Source of the DNA: JAFGVL01 sp031553685
GTDB lineage: Bacteria; Bacteroidota; Bacteroidia; Bacteroidales; Paludibacteraceae
NCBI GenBank assembly: GCA_031553685.1
Contig: JAVBLE010000022.1
Location: 1-20,356 of the forward strand
Length of the DNA stretch: 20,356 nucleotides
Direction: 5' to 3'
Part shown: positions 1 through 6,616 of the stretch, in pieces
Layout of the letters: the number at the start of each line of letters is the position of its first letter
Numbering within the stretch: the first letter of the stretch is position 1
Notes under the pieces: model-generated
What the model saw: only the letters and a program-made list of their open reading frames with translations
Database searches by the model: none
Told to the model about the DNA's origin: nothing
Made by a program: the position numbers and the translations under genes

Positions 1-123
1 CGGTTTAAATTTCTCAGGATCGATTTTGAAACTGCTTAGTTTCTCGTTTGCACGGCTGTAAAAGTTTCCCTGCCATACAAAGAAGGCATCGTGCGTTCGG
101 GGAATGTAATCGTGATTGCTCAT
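1..123 (-). CDS. Partial unrecognised protein, N-terminal 41 residues
   Basis: An open frame runs from an ATG at 123-121 off the left edge without a stop. The 41 residues begin MSNHDYIPRTHDAFFVWQGN and are hydrophilic, with no signal peptide or membrane segment. Short openings of this HDYIPR...W style recall Bacteroidetes hypothetical proteins that I remember but cannot name, so no function is given. The reading frame is intact and codon use looks like that of the other genes here. Inverted-repeat element copy 1 begins 18 bases upstream of the start codon, so any promoter must lie in or beyond that element. Confidence 0.6.
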   Translation of the reverse strand, partial: MSNHDYIPRTHDAFFVWQGNFYSRANEKLSSFKIDPEKFKP

Positions 124-141
124 AATCAATTGATTTTTAGT

Positions 142-341
142 TTAGTACATGGCAAAAATAAATTTTAACGCTTAAATCAATAGAAGTATCGTCATGTCGA
201 ACTTGTCGATACATCGCAAAAGACTGATTAATATCGCTTTTGCGATGTCTCCACGACACTCCTCGTGCCTCGTCGTTTTGGTCGACATGACGACACTTCT
301 ATTGATTTTGTATTGTTCTTTTAATTTTTGTCATGTACTAA
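142..341 (-). mobile_element. MITE-like inverted-repeat element, copy 1 (200 bp)
   Basis: The element is bounded by TTAGTACATG at 142-151 and CATGTACTAA at 332-341. The terminal inverted repeat is close to TTAGTACATGACAAAAAT, with one mismatch on the left (ATGG). A second inverted pair lies inside: ATCAATAGAAGTATCGTCAT from about 176 and its near complement ending at about 305. A further inner dyad around TCGCAAAAGA / GCTTTTGCGATG makes almost the whole unit self-complementary. No ORF is present. The central part matches copy 3 (4808-5023) in the opposite orientation. The 10-mer GATTTTTAGT occurs at 132-141 and again at 343-352, consistent with a target duplication. Strand is relative to copy 3 only. 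Confidence 0.75.
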
Positions 342-384
342 GGATTTTTAGTATAAATATTTAATTCGTTGATGTATTTCTAAT

Positions 385-546
385 TTCGGGGGAACTCCCC
401 CGTACTTTCGGGGACATCCCCCAAAACTTCGGGGATGCCCCCAAACTTTTCGGAGAAGCCCCCGGAGGCTTCGGGGACTTCCCCCGAGATTGTGGGGAAG
501 CCCCCGTAAATTTTGGGGGAGATAATTAAAGTTTTGGGGGAAGCCC
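385..546. repeat. Minisatellite of about 21-bp GC-rich units (about 8 copies)
   Basis: Units have the form TTCGGGGAnnnCCCCC plus a 5-6 base AT-richer spacer. C5 runs start at 397, 418, 438, 459, 481 and 501, and two degenerate units follow (G5 at 515 and 536). Each unit can fold as a tiny G4-5/C5 hairpin, and both strands carry regularly spaced G runs. Because 21 is a multiple of three, any frame gives a heptapeptide repeat (for example LPHNLGG on the minus strand), so open frames here are expected without coding. The block is far more GC-rich than its surroundings. Confidence 0.85.
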
Positions 547-610
547 ACCGGATCCGGGCAGGCATCTCTCTGGTTGGCACAAGTATTTTTTGGGAAGCTA
601 AAAGGCGCAA

Positions 611-652
611 AAAAGCCCACCTTTTCTCCTCGAAGAGAAAAAGTGGGCTTTT
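611..652. terminator. Strong hairpin, bidirectional terminator-like
   Basis: AAAAGCCCAC at 611-620 pairs with GTGGGCTTTT at 643-652. Inside it, TTTTCTC (622-628) pairs with GAGAAAA (635-641) across a short loop. The stem ends in T runs on both strands, the form of a Rho-independent terminator. No gene lies within several hundred bases on either side that it would obviously serve, so it may belong to the surrounding repeat cluster. Confidence 0.65.
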
Positions 653-686
653 GTTGTTTGCTATATATGAAAGGGTTATATTACAC

Positions 687-891
<205 letters not shown>

Positions 892-911
892 GGACAAGTC
901 GCGACTTGTCC
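892..911. repeat. Perfect 20-bp palindrome
   Basis: GGACAAGTCGCGACTTGTCC is perfectly self-complementary with no loop. Similar 'gggacaagtcgcgacttgtccc' words are, as I recall, dispersed intergenic repeats in several bacteria. The last base of the usual trailing CCC is replaced by G here. It occurs only once in the window. Confidence 0.8.
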
Positions 912-949
912 GGTTTTTCCAGGATGAACATTTTCAATTTTATTGGGTC

Positions 950-1015
950 AGATTGCTTCGTTTCTCGCAATGACGCTTCGGTTATTTGTCGTCATTGCGA
1001 GGAACGAAGCAATCT
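950..1015. repeat. REP-like palindrome, copy A
   Basis: AGATTGCTTCG and CTCGCAATGACG (950-975) pair with CGTCATTGCGAG and ACGAAGCAATCT (990-1015) around a 14-base loop. The 'cattgcgaggaacgaagcaatc' word is a dispersed intergenic repeat that I recall from many bacterial genomes. A second copy lies at 2260-2330, so the two flank the lipoprotein gene. Confidence 0.85.
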
Positions 1016-1021
1016 TTTGAC

Positions 1022-1147
1022 CTAAGCCTGCCCGCCATCTCGACCGGACATTTCGACTCCGCTCAGTGACCGGCGTAGCACGGCGTGGTTGCTGTACCTC
1101 GACAAGCTCAGTAACCAAATGCAGTCGAAGTGAACGAAGCAATCTTT
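1022..1147. repeat. Mosaic of nested dispersed-repeat fragments
   Basis: Several repeat words are stacked here: catttcgactccgctcagtg (from 1049), cctcgacaagctcagtaacc (from 1097), and another gaacgaagcaatctt arm (1132-1146) that matches the right arm of the adjacent REP-like palindrome. The order suggests repeated insertion of small repeats into one another. The 64-residue frame across this block is a known kind of repeat-derived false ORF. Confidence 0.65.
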
Positions 1148-1181
1148 AAACAAAATAATGAGTGAGATTTAAAACAACCTC

Positions 1182-2183
1182 TTAGTTTTTTACAAACAGT
1201 ATCCATTTCCAATCGGCAGGATCGCCCTCTCCTACACTTGGGGTATAAAGGAATATTTTTATGGTTTGATCCGGGTTGGTTCTTAAATAATTGCGAGCCA
1301 TAACTACATTTTGAACCGAACTCCAAACCGGATTGTAATCATATACTGTATTCCATTGATTGAATACATTTTCAAAGCCTTTGCCCGGTCCCCAATAGTC
1401 TGCTGTAACAGTACGGTCGAAACTATTTGCCGGAAGAATATTTTGCGGATACTCTATCCTACCTTTTCCCATCCAAACTATGGTACCGTAAAACAAACGC
1501 TGGTTCAACTCCGAATATTTCATTTCGATGCTGCCAAAATCGCCCGGCTCTTTATAATCGGGAACAATGGTAAATGTTTCGGCATCGTTAAAAGCGAGTT
1601 CTTTTCCTCCTTCAAACGCATTCGTGGTATAGTCTACTATCAGCATCAACACTTTATTTGTTTTTCTTGTGCTCGAAAAATTTAATTTAATATCCCCTTC
1701 GGGCGTTTGAATGGTGATGTCAATTCGAGCAAAATCCGTTTTTGCATTCCAATCGAACGGTGGAAGGGGTGGAGTCCCACATTCTAAGTGTGTAGTAAAG
1801 AAACCTTTTATCTGAACCGGATAACCATTCCATGTGGTAGTTCCGTTGACTGTATAGCCTCTTGCCTCTTTGTCTTTTGCCACAGAGCAAGTAGCATTTA
1901 TACCTATCAATTCGCCTTGAATATCAATAGGGACACAGTTTATCGAAACTTTATCATTCGCCGTTTTGCTTACTGTAAAGTCGGCTAAATATCCTATTTT
2001 AGTTATAGGCTGTCCTTTAAACTCGTTAACGCTCAGGTTTCCGCTATAAGTTCCTTCAATTTTTCCGGCATAGTCGGAGGTTGGTTGCGGTTTCGGTTTT
2101 TTGATGTCGTCCCAATAATCTTCGCAACTGAATAAACCGATCAGTGTAAGTGCAATAAAGATTGCTTTCCATGTTGTTTTCAT
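1182..2183 (-). CDS. Probable surface lipoprotein, 333 aa, function unknown
   Basis: The protein begins MKTTWKAIFIALTLIGLFSC, a lipoprotein signal peptide with Cys20 as the lipidated residue. The EDYWDD that follows is acidic, as in the export signal of Bacteroidetes surface-exposed lipoproteins, so the outer face of the outer membrane is the likely location. After a short Pro/Lys linker (residues 28-36), the rest is rich in alternating polar and aromatic residues (YAGKIEGTYSGNLSV, GTIVWMGKG), suggesting beta-sandwich or calycin-like folds. I cannot assign a family. There are few cysteines and no catalytic motif that I recognise. It stands alone on its strand, flanked by REP-like palindromes at 950-1015 and 2260-2330. 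The ATG at 2183 is the only start that gives a signal peptide. Confidence 0.85.
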   Translation of the reverse strand: MKTTWKAIFIALTLIGLFSCEDYWDDIKKPKPQPTSDYAGKIEGTYSGNLSVNEFKGQPITKIGYLADFTVSKTANDKVSINCVPIDIQGELIGINATCSVAKDKEARGYTVNGTTTWNGYPVQIKGFFTTHLECGTPPLPPFDWNAKTDFARIDITIQTPEGDIKLNFSSTRKTNKVLMLIVDYTTNAFEGGKELAFNDAETFTIVPDYKEPGDFGSIEMKYSELNQRLFYGTIVWMGKGRIEYPQNILPANSFDRTVTADYWGPGKGFENVFNQWNTVYDYNPVWSSVQNVVMARNYLRTNPDQTIKIFLYTPSVGEGDPADWKWILFVKN

Positions 2184-2259
2184 AGTTTTAAATTTTAGAT
2201 GATTAAGAAAATAGGTTGTTATGTGTTTAAAATAAATTATTGATGTATTTTATCTATTC

Positions 2260-2330
2260 AGATTGCTTCGTACCTCGCAATGACGCTTCGGATATCCGTC
2301 GTCATTGCGAGGAGGTACACGAAGCAATCT
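2260..2330. repeat. REP-like palindrome, copy B
   Basis: It has the same architecture as 950-1015: AGATTGCTTCGTACCTCGCA and the following TGACG pair with CGTCATTGCGAGGAGGTAC and ACGAAGCAATCT around CTTCGGATATCCGT. It differs in a GTACCTC/GAGGTAC extension plus a two-base insertion in the right arm. It lies 76 bases upstream of the lipoprotein start codon. Confidence 0.85.
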
Positions 2331-2415
2331 CTAATTTATGTTTATAAAAATTTATTTAGTACATGACAAAAATAAATTTTAATGTTTTAAATCAATAAAA
2401 GTATCGTCATGTCGA

Positions 2416-2520
2416 ATATAGATTAAAGGTTCAAACAAAAGATAATGACAAAAGGTACCATAGACTATAGCACACCGTTATTGCCGTAGAGCCGTGGCCA
2501 ATGCCGTCAACTTAAGACCT
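2416..2520. repeat. 105-bp insert between 12-bp direct repeats
   Basis: TCGTCATGTCGA at 2404-2415 is repeated exactly at 2521-2532. Copies 1 and 3 of the element have this word only once at this position, so the segment between was probably inserted. It includes ggtaccatagactatagcac and ccgtagagccgtggccaatg, which do not occur elsewhere in the window. No ORF or clear hairpin is seen in it. Confidence 0.55.
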
Positions 2521-2580
2521 TCGTCATGTCGACCAAAGCGACGAGGATACGAGGAGCGTCGTGGAGACATCACATTAGTA

Positions 2581-2614
2581 GCATGGTCAGACATATATTT
2601 ATGTCTGACCATGC
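2581..2614. repeat. Perfect 15-bp stem hairpin inside element copy 2
   Basis: GCATGGTCAGACATA and TATGTCTGACCATGC are exact complements separated by TATT. The hairpin sits at the centre of the element, where copies 1 and 3 have a TCGCAAAAG/CTTTTGCGA dyad instead. No T run follows, so it is not a typical terminator. Confidence 0.85.
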
Positions 2615-2730
2615 CTGTTAGTGGGATGTCTCGACAAACTCGACAGTTCGACTAAGCTCACTGCAACGCATGACGATACTTCTATTGTTCTTTTAATTTT
2701 TGTCATGGACTAAGATGCTTCTTTTGTTTT

Positions 2731-4119
2731 TTAAAAACTCAATCGAATGCCTGCCTGAAAATTGAAATTGAATGGTTTATCTTTCCGAATTGTTTCCACT
2801 TCGCTGTTATCGTCGAAATAATAGGCTACACCGGGCTCAATAAATAATCCGAAATGGTCGAACAGGTAATAATTCACTCCAAAATTGGCAAGCACCGACC
2901 ATTGTATCTGGTCAATATCCAATGGCTGGCTTTCTTTTGTTTCGGTATCTGTTGTTTTTCCATATACGCACATCTCGCCCATCCCACCGGCACCTGCATA
3001 CAAGGATAGATTTTTCTTATTCAAAAACGAATAAACCACTTTAAGCGGAATGCCCATGTAATTCAGTTCATTCTCTATCTGTATGGTCGAATTTTGATCG
3101 AGTATGGTTTGTGTATTAGTACCCACTACTTTATTCTGCTGACTTTTCAACTGATATGTTTCGGTAGATGATAAATAGGTATATGCCAACCCGCTTTCTA
3201 CAGCCCATCTGTCCGTAAGGTTTTTGCGCACCGAAAGCCCTATTGTAAACGGTATATTGTAATCAATACCGGTACTTGTATAATTCATCTCGACCAAATC
3301 GTAATTCGAAGTAACTTCCCTTGTTTTGGTAATGATTTTGGTGATATAATCCGGTATATTAGGGTTGCCCGCTGTAACATCTCCCTTTTTATCGGGATTC
3401 GGTATTTTTATAGTTTCGGTGTATGTTTCGGTATGTGTTTCGGAAAAAGTATTGGTTTGCCGGCTGCTATTTTCCGAAAACGAAGAGGATGAATTAGAAT
3501 TTGTTGTCAGTAACGCAAAAGCCCATCTTTTCTCTTTTTTCTTTTTCAGCGAAATGTTTTCATTCGGTTTCTTAAACATTTCAGGTTTTTTCGGATTTTC
3601 CGGTTTATTTATTTTGGGTGATGGCGAAGCCGGAAGATTTTCCACAAACGGCTTTGTTTCGACAATTGTTAGTTGTCCAACATTTTCCTTTTCTTCAATC
3701 TTGCCACTTGTTTGAGTTGCTTCGATTAGTGTTTTAAACTGAACCGGTTTCGTTACCGTCTGATTTGAATTATCAGCAAGCAAGTGTTTTTCGCCCGTTT
3801 TTTTAGAATTTATTTTATTATCCGTAATAGATATTGTGTTCGATTTCTTGGTTTCGACAGGACGGTTTAACGCAACAGGCTGCTCAGGAACATTATTTTC
3901 ACTGTTTTTAAAAACAAACAACCCAATTAGTAACGCCAAAGTAGCCGCTACACCCATGCCAAAAGATTTCCCTAAAAAGAAGAACGGAATTGCTTTTTTC
4001 TTCTTTTGGGAAGATAAATCCTGCTCAATTTTAGTCCATACATCTTCTCCGACAGGTTGTTGGTAATCCCCCAATCTATCGCGGAACAAGTCGGTTAATA
4101 TGTCCTTATTTTCACTCAT
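2731..4119 (-). CDS. Anti-sigma-like N-terminus + TM + outer-membrane-type beta-barrel, 462 aa
   Basis: Residues 1-45 are hydrophilic and contain LFRDRLGDYQQPVGEDVWTK, a short cytoplasmic module typical of Bacteroidetes proteins encoded next to ECF sigma factors. A single membrane segment follows (about 53-70, GMGVAATLALLIGLFVF). Residues 71-195 are a Lys/Pro/Thr/Ser-rich linker. From about 197 to the end there are beta-strand patterns of an outer-membrane barrel (RWAFALLTT, IGLSVRKNLTDRWAVESGLA, LYAGAGG, GVNYYLFDHFGLFIEPGVAY), ending in GIRLSF with a terminal aromatic residue. There is no cleavable signal peptide. Its start overlaps the sigma gene by 8 bases (ATGAGTGA), implying translational coupling and joint stoichiometry. 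By architecture and position it is a candidate regulator of that sigma factor, but I do not see a recognised zinc-binding anti-sigma motif. Confidence 0.85.
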   Translation of the reverse strand: MSENKDILTDLFRDRLGDYQQPVGEDVWTKIEQDLSSQKKKKAIPFFFLGKSFGMGVAATLALLIGLFVFKNSENNVPEQPVALNRPVETKKSNTISITDNKINSKKTGEKHLLADNSNQTVTKPVQFKTLIEATQTSGKIEEKENVGQLTIVETKPFVENLPASPSPKINKPENPKKPEMFKKPNENISLKKKKEKRWAFALLTTNSNSSSSFSENSSRQTNTFSETHTETYTETIKIPNPDKKGDVTAGNPNIPDYITKIITKTREVTSNYDLVEMNYTSTGIDYNIPFTIGLSVRKNLTDRWAVESGLAYTYLSSTETYQLKSQQNKVVGTNTQTILDQNSTIQIENELNYMGIPLKVVYSFLNKKNLSLYAGAGGMGEMCVYGKTTDTETKESQPLDIDQIQWSVLANFGVNYYLFDHFGLFIEPGVAYYFDDNSEVETIRKDKPFNFNFQAGIRLSF

Positions 4120-4657
4120 TGTTTCGGATGTATGTTTTTATTTTACGGGTCAAAATAGCTTTTGCCCTTGCCAGCTGCGAGCGCGACGAACTTTCGTTTA
4201 TATTCAGCAGTTGCCCTATTTCCTTGTGCGATTTATCCTCGAAAGTAAACAAATTGAAAACCATCCGGTAACCGCCTGGCAGCTCTGTAATAAGTTGCAT
4301 CAAAACCTCATCGGGGATAACATTTACGGTTTCTTCTTCTATTGTTTCTTCGAAATGATTATTTTCCAGCAAAACAGAATGATTCAATACTTCATTTTTT
4401 TGTACGAAATCGATTGATAAATTAACAAAAACCCGTGTCATCCATGCCCTGAGCGATCCATCGCCACGATATTGAAATTTATGTATCGATTCAAAGACTT
4501 TCAAAAAACCATCGTGCAATAAATCTTCCGAAATTGTTTTACTACCGGTGTAGCGGTAGCAAACTGCCATCATTTTCGTTGCGTAGAGGTCGTAGAGCCT
4601 ATGGCGAGAAGGATTCTCTCCTCGCCTGCAGCCTTCAATAAGCTCTAACTCTGTCAT
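4112..4657 (-). CDS. ECF-type RNA polymerase sigma factor, 181 aa
   Basis: This is a group 4 sigma-70 factor that would redirect RNA polymerase to a specific promoter set. Region 2 is visible in DLLHDGFLKVFESIHKF and RGDGSLRAWMTRVFVNLSID. Region 4 is the C-terminal helix-turn-helix LPGGYRMVFNLFTFEDKSHK followed by EIGQLLNINESSSRSQLARA. I chose the ATG at 4657 (MTELELIEGCRRGE), which has TAAGAGGG about 5 bases upstream as a ribosome-binding site and matches the usual start of the family. A frame-open extension to 4699 would add 14 unconserved residues. The stop overlaps the next gene, which encodes the membrane-anchored barrel protein, so the two are co-translated. Element copy 3 lies about 150 bases upstream. 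No clear promoter was found between them. Confidence 0.93.
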   Translation of the reverse strand: MTELELIEGCRRGENPSRHRLYDLYATKMMAVCYRYTGSKTISEDLLHDGFLKVFESIHKFQYRGDGSLRAWMTRVFVNLSIDFVQKNEVLNHSVLLENNHFEETIEEETVNVIPDEVLMQLITELPGGYRMVFNLFTFEDKSHKEIGQLLNINESSSRSQLARAKAILTRKIKTYIRNNE

Positions 4658-4778
4658 ATTTTCCCTCTTAGTTAAACGATTTTTTGTTATGGTAAACAAT
4701 TTAAAAACAAGATTGTTTTATTATAAGATATTTTACTCCAAAAAATCTTCTAACTATAAATATAAACAACATAAATAT

Positions 4779-4791
4779 AAAAACGCTGCAT
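4779..4791. repeat. 13-bp direct repeat, left copy
   Basis: AAAAACGCTGCAT here is repeated exactly at 5122-5134. Both copies are preceded by similar AT-rich stretches beginning ATAAACA. The pair brackets element copy 3 in the divergent region between the sigma and TPR genes. It could be a shared regulatory word or a duplication remnant; the sequence does not decide. Confidence 0.5.
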
Positions 4792-4807
4792 TGATAATCT
4801 ACATTTT

Positions 4808-5023
4808 TTAGTACATGACAAAAATAAATTTTAATCAATAAAAGCATCGTCATGTCGACCAAAATGACGAGTGGTCATTGAGCGAAGTCGAAATGGCACA
4901 AGGAATGTCGTGGAGACATCGCAAAAGCAGCATTAATCAGTCTTTTGCGATGTCTCGACAAGCTCGACATGACGATGCTTCTATTGCTTTCGTTTTGTTT
5001 ATTTAATTTTTGTCATGTACTAA
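4808..5023 (+). mobile_element. MITE-like inverted-repeat element, copy 3 (216 bp)
   Basis: It is bounded by TTAGTACATGACAAAAAT (4808-4825) and ATTTTTGTCATGTACTAA (5006-5023), perfect 18-bp terminal inverted repeats. Inside are ATCAATAAAAGCATCGTCAT and, near the right end, ATGACGATGCTTCTATTG, a second inverted pair. In the middle are GACATCGCAAAAG and CTTTTGCGATGTC. Its reverse complement matches copy 1 nearly base for base, apart from a catttcgacttcgctcaatg-type repeat present only here (about 4873-4896, on the reverse strand). No ORF and no obvious target duplication were seen. Confidence 0.8.
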
Positions 5024-5030
5024 GTAAAAA

Positions 5031-5057
5031 CACAACTAAATAAAATATTTAGTTGTG
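5031..5057. repeat. AT-rich hairpin next to element copy 3
   Basis: CACAACTAAAT pairs perfectly with ATTTAGTTGTG around AAAAT. On the minus strand it is followed by TTTTT, giving a terminator-like form, but no minus-strand gene ends just upstream of it. Its role is unclear. Confidence 0.5.
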
Positions 5058-5121
5058 CACCAATCAATTTTTATATAAACTTCAATAAAAAAGTTTTACA
5101 TATTATAAACACAATAATTGA

Positions 5122-5134
5122 AAAAACGCTGCAT
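5122..5134. repeat. 13-bp direct repeat, right copy
   Basis: AAAAACGCTGCAT is identical to 4779-4791, in the same orientation and 343 bases away. It lies about 55 bases upstream of the -33 box proposed for the TPR gene. Confidence 0.5.
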
Positions 5135-5189
5135 CAAAGATAAAAATATTATATTTTGATGTCGTTTTTCCCGAAAATTTATAAACACT

Positions 5190-5222
5190 TTTGTGTCAAA
5201 AGCTTTTTATTATGTATTTTCG
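5190..5222 (+). promoter_or_regulatory. Bacteroidetes-type promoter for the TPR gene
   Basis: TTTG at 5190-5193 (-33 box) is followed after 21 bases by TATTTTCG at 5215-5222, close to the TAnnTTTG -7 consensus. Transcription would begin near 5228, about 10 bases before the ATG at 5238. This makes the upstream GTG at 5193 untenable as the start codon. Confidence 0.6.
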
Positions 5223-5237
5223 CACATTATAACAAAG

Positions 5238-6614
5238 ATGTCTAACCACGAAGAACAAGAATTTGATGAACTATTGGCACAATACGAGCAATGTATTGCC
5301 AATAATAAACATACCTACTTCGATACCGAAGAGATTGGTATGGTTGTAGACTATTACCTCTGGAAAGGTCTGATAAAAGAAGCTATAGAAGCCTTGCAAT
5401 ACGGATTTAAACTGCATCCAAACGACTCGGAATTACAAATAAAGCAATCGAAAATCTACGCAATCAAAGGCGAGAAAGAAAAAGCGCTTAAACTGCTTGC
5501 CATTTATGCTGACGAACGGGAATTGGAACATGTTCTGATCCAGGGTGAAATTCTGGCGTCGCTCCATCGCTTTGCCGAAGCGGATGCGATGTTTTCCAAA
5601 GCACTTACCTTTGACGATTTCGGTTATGACGAGATTTGCCTGGATATTGCCCATATTTATATTGTACAGCAATGCTTTGAGCGTAGCCTGAAATATTTGG
5701 CAGAAGGCAACCGCTTTAATCCTAAAAATACCGATATTCTTTTCGAGACAGCTTATTGTTATGAGCAAACTGGTAATTTTGAGAAAGCTATCGAGATATA
5801 CAATACAATTTTAGACCGTTACCCTTATTCGGAAGAAGCTTGGTTTTACCTTGGACAAATATATTACACGCTCGAAAATTACACGGAAGCTTTCAATGCT
5901 TTCGAGTATGTAACGGTTATCAACGAGAAAAACGAAGAGGCTTGGTGGCAAAAATCACATGTCTTATTCCAATTGGAAAAATATACAGAAGCAATCGAAG
6001 GTTACCAAACTTATGCCAATTTGGTACCTGGCAAGAATGATGCTCTTATCTGCATTGCCGAATGCTACGAAGAACTGAATAATCTGGACGAAGCCATTGC
6101 TCTTTACCAGGAAGTTTTGACTACCGACGCCAGCAAAGTTGATGCTTATATCGGTTTAGCATACTGTTATCTCGAAAAAGAAAAATCGGAAGAAACCATT
6201 TTGTATGCTCAAAAAGCCATCGATATTGACCCGACTAAACACGAAGTTTGGACATACCTTGCCGAAGCATACACGCAAGCCGACGAATTTGAGAAAGCCG
6301 TCGAAGCGTACGCCACTGCTATCCGTTTAGAAGCTTCGGAACCTGATTTGTGGCTTGCTTTAGGGCATGTTTATTTGGCTGTAGGAAAGGATGAAGAAGC
6401 TTTTGACGCTTACTCCGAAGCATTTAAATTGGATGCCAATGCAGAAAACATACATCTCTTTTTGGCTATCACCATGTTTCGCTTAGGGCAGATCGACAAT
6501 TCAATGGTGTTGCTGGACGAAGCCATCCGCCAGTGGCCAAGTGCAACCAGTATATTTTTTGAAATTTGTCCCGAAGCTATTGAAATTTTTGAAAAACGAA
6601 TTAAATTAGATTAA
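5238..6614 (+). CDS. Tetratricopeptide repeat (TPR) protein, 458 aa
   Basis: Almost the whole protein is a chain of about ten 34-residue helical repeats, with the TPR pattern clear in AWFYLGQIYYTLENYTEAFN, ALICIAECYEELNNLDEAIA, AYIGLAYCYLEKEKSEETIL and LWLALGHVYLAVGKDEEAFD. TPR arrays are protein-interaction scaffolds. There is no signal peptide or membrane segment, so the protein should be cytoplasmic, and no enzymatic domain is attached. The start is set at ATG 5238 (MSNHEEQEFDELLAQYEQ) because the frame-open GTG at 5193 lies inside the promoter. The DedA-AroE ORF begins 2 bases after the stop, so the two are almost certainly co-transcribed. The partner protein is unknown. Confidence 0.92.
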   Translation: MSNHEEQEFDELLAQYEQCIANNKHTYFDTEEIGMVVDYYLWKGLIKEAIEALQYGFKLHPNDSELQIKQSKIYAIKGEKEKALKLLAIYADERELEHVLIQGEILASLHRFAEADAMFSKALTFDDFGYDEICLDIAHIYIVQQCFERSLKYLAEGNRFNPKNTDILFETAYCYEQTGNFEKAIEIYNTILDRYPYSEEAWFYLGQIYYTLENYTEAFNAFEYVTVINEKNEEAWWQKSHVLFQLEKYTEAIEGYQTYANLVPGKNDALICIAECYEELNNLDEAIALYQEVLTTDASKVDAYIGLAYCYLEKEKSEETILYAQKAIDIDPTKHEVWTYLAEAYTQADEFEKAVEAYATAIRLEASEPDLWLALGHVYLAVGKDEEAFDAYSEAFKLDANAENIHLFLAITMFRLGQIDNSMVLLDEAIRQWPSATSIFFEICPEAIEIFEKRIKLD

Positions 6615-6616
6615 AT

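Larger units (their letters stand above)
2356..2713 (+). mobile_element. MITE-like inverted-repeat element, copy 2 (358 bp, nested)
   Basis: The ends are TTAGTACATGACAAAAAT at 2356-2373 and ATTTTTGTCATGGACTAA at 2696-2713, one mismatch from the terminal repeat. The core (GACCAAAGCGACGAGG..., GTCGTGGAGACATC, GATGTCTCGACAAACTCGAC) matches copy 3 in the same orientation. Extra length comes from a 105-bp insert (2416-2520) between two copies of TCGTCATGTCGA, a 34-base hairpin (2581-2614) in place of the TCGCAAAAG dyad, and a cagttcgactaagctcactg word at about 2644-2663. No coding frame is present. Confidence 0.75.

Noticed and set aside
385..546. CRISPR-like array
   Set aside because: Units are about 21 bp with no distinct repeat and spacer parts, and no cas genes are present; it is a minisatellite.
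348..620. 90-residue minus-strand frame over the minisatellite
   Set aside because: A 21-bp repeat keeps any frame open; a second frame (380-730) is equally repetitive, and the proposed start lies in the hairpin at 611-652.
948..1142. 64-residue minus-strand frame over the REP mosaic
   Set aside because: Its sequence (VTELVEVQQPRRATPVTERS style) is the translation of dispersed repeats seen in many genomes as a false ORF; there is no ribosome-binding site or domain.
4658..4699. 14-residue N-terminal extension of the sigma factor
   Set aside because: The internal ATG at 4657 has a good ribosome-binding site and begins the conserved part.
5031..5057. Terminator for the TPR or sigma gene
   Set aside because: It lies upstream of both genes; the T run is on the strand with no gene ending nearby.
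5193..5237. 15-residue N-terminal extension of the TPR protein
   Set aside because: The region holds the -33 and -7 boxes of the gene's own promoter, and the ATG at 5238 is the natural start.
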